A stretch of DNA of 64,000 nt from Halobacillus sp. A5 (GTDB lineage: Bacteria; Bacillota; Bacilli; Bacillales; Halobacillaceae). The notes beneath the pieces were generated by a model. It worked only from the letters and a program-made list of their open reading frames with translations. It did no database searches and was not told where the DNA came from. Of the stretch, positions 63,981 through 64,000 are shown piece by piece (the first letter of the stretch is position 1; every line of letters begins with the position of its first letter). The translations under genes and the position numbers were made by a program. The stretch is taken from NCBI RefSeq assembly GCF_024189315.1, contig NZ_JAIZEO010000006.1:166124-230123 (forward strand). The letters run 5' to 3'.

Positions 63981-64000
63981 ATTTGGTTTGAGGTAAACCC

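Overview
The window looks like chromosome of an endospore-forming, probably moderately halophilic member of the Bacillaceae. Halobacillus or a close relative is my best guess; this is inference, no 16S sequence is visible. The supporting signs are a strongly acidic secreted and surface proteome, spore-coat genes (CotSA- and CotS-like), a Spo0E-like phosphatase, SigW/RsiW, a glmS ribozyme, and the gene order glmS-glmM-cdaR-cdaA-rsiW-sigW-rocF known from Bacillus subtilis. There is no prophage, transposase, integrase or CRISPR array.

Layout. 0-12 kb: a partial aldo/keto reductase, a NERD-domain protein bracketed by two arrays of a 20-bp-period repeat, a lipoprotein, a SAM hydrolase, a MarR/MFS efflux pair, DUF1450, a RibF-type protein, an HD hydrolase, two divergent MurE-like ligases and a DJ-1/PfpI protein. 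12-15.4 kb: a GAF-STAS protein, an FAD oxidase, and a class D sortase with its LPDTA substrate. 15.5-21 kb: an arsenic operon arsR-arsB-arsC-arsD-arsA-trxB with a 22-bp palindromic operator. 21-32 kb: a threonine-synthase-like enzyme, a SIMPL protein next to a third repeat array, cydDC with a Rex-type box, an LtaS-like enzyme and small metabolic genes. 32-37 kb: twin excisionase-type HTH genes, SulP plus UspA, an EamA transporter, a methyltransferase, and a type I toxin/antisense-RNA pair too small for ordinary ORF calling. 37.4-45.2 kb: ldh behind two Rex-type boxes, then the spore-coat and uronic-acid sugar cluster. 45.2-48.1 kb: cadA-cadC with two CadC-type operators. 48.1-57.4 kb: a structured, unexplained GC-rich segment, then the glmS-to-rocF cell-envelope, c-di-AMP and SigW block. 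57.5-64 kb: eight tRNA genes, a 1449-residue bacillopeptidase-F-like protease, and the end of an rRNA operon (5S, tRNA-Asn, tRNA-Thr) with its terminator.

How the parts work together. Several blocks serve the envelope: GlmS and GlmM make amino-sugar precursor, CdaA/CdaR make and control c-di-AMP, SigW/RsiW handle envelope stress, and sortase, LTA synthase and MurE-like ligases act on the wall. Two metal-resistance units (ars and cad) each carry their own ArsR-family repressor and visible operator. Rex-type boxes tie ldh and cydDC to the NADH/NAD ratio.

The most unusual non-coding signals are three arrays of the 10-mer TTTATGGGCG, spaced 20-21 bp with unrelated filler, and the GC-rich hairpin region at 48.27-48.6 kb.
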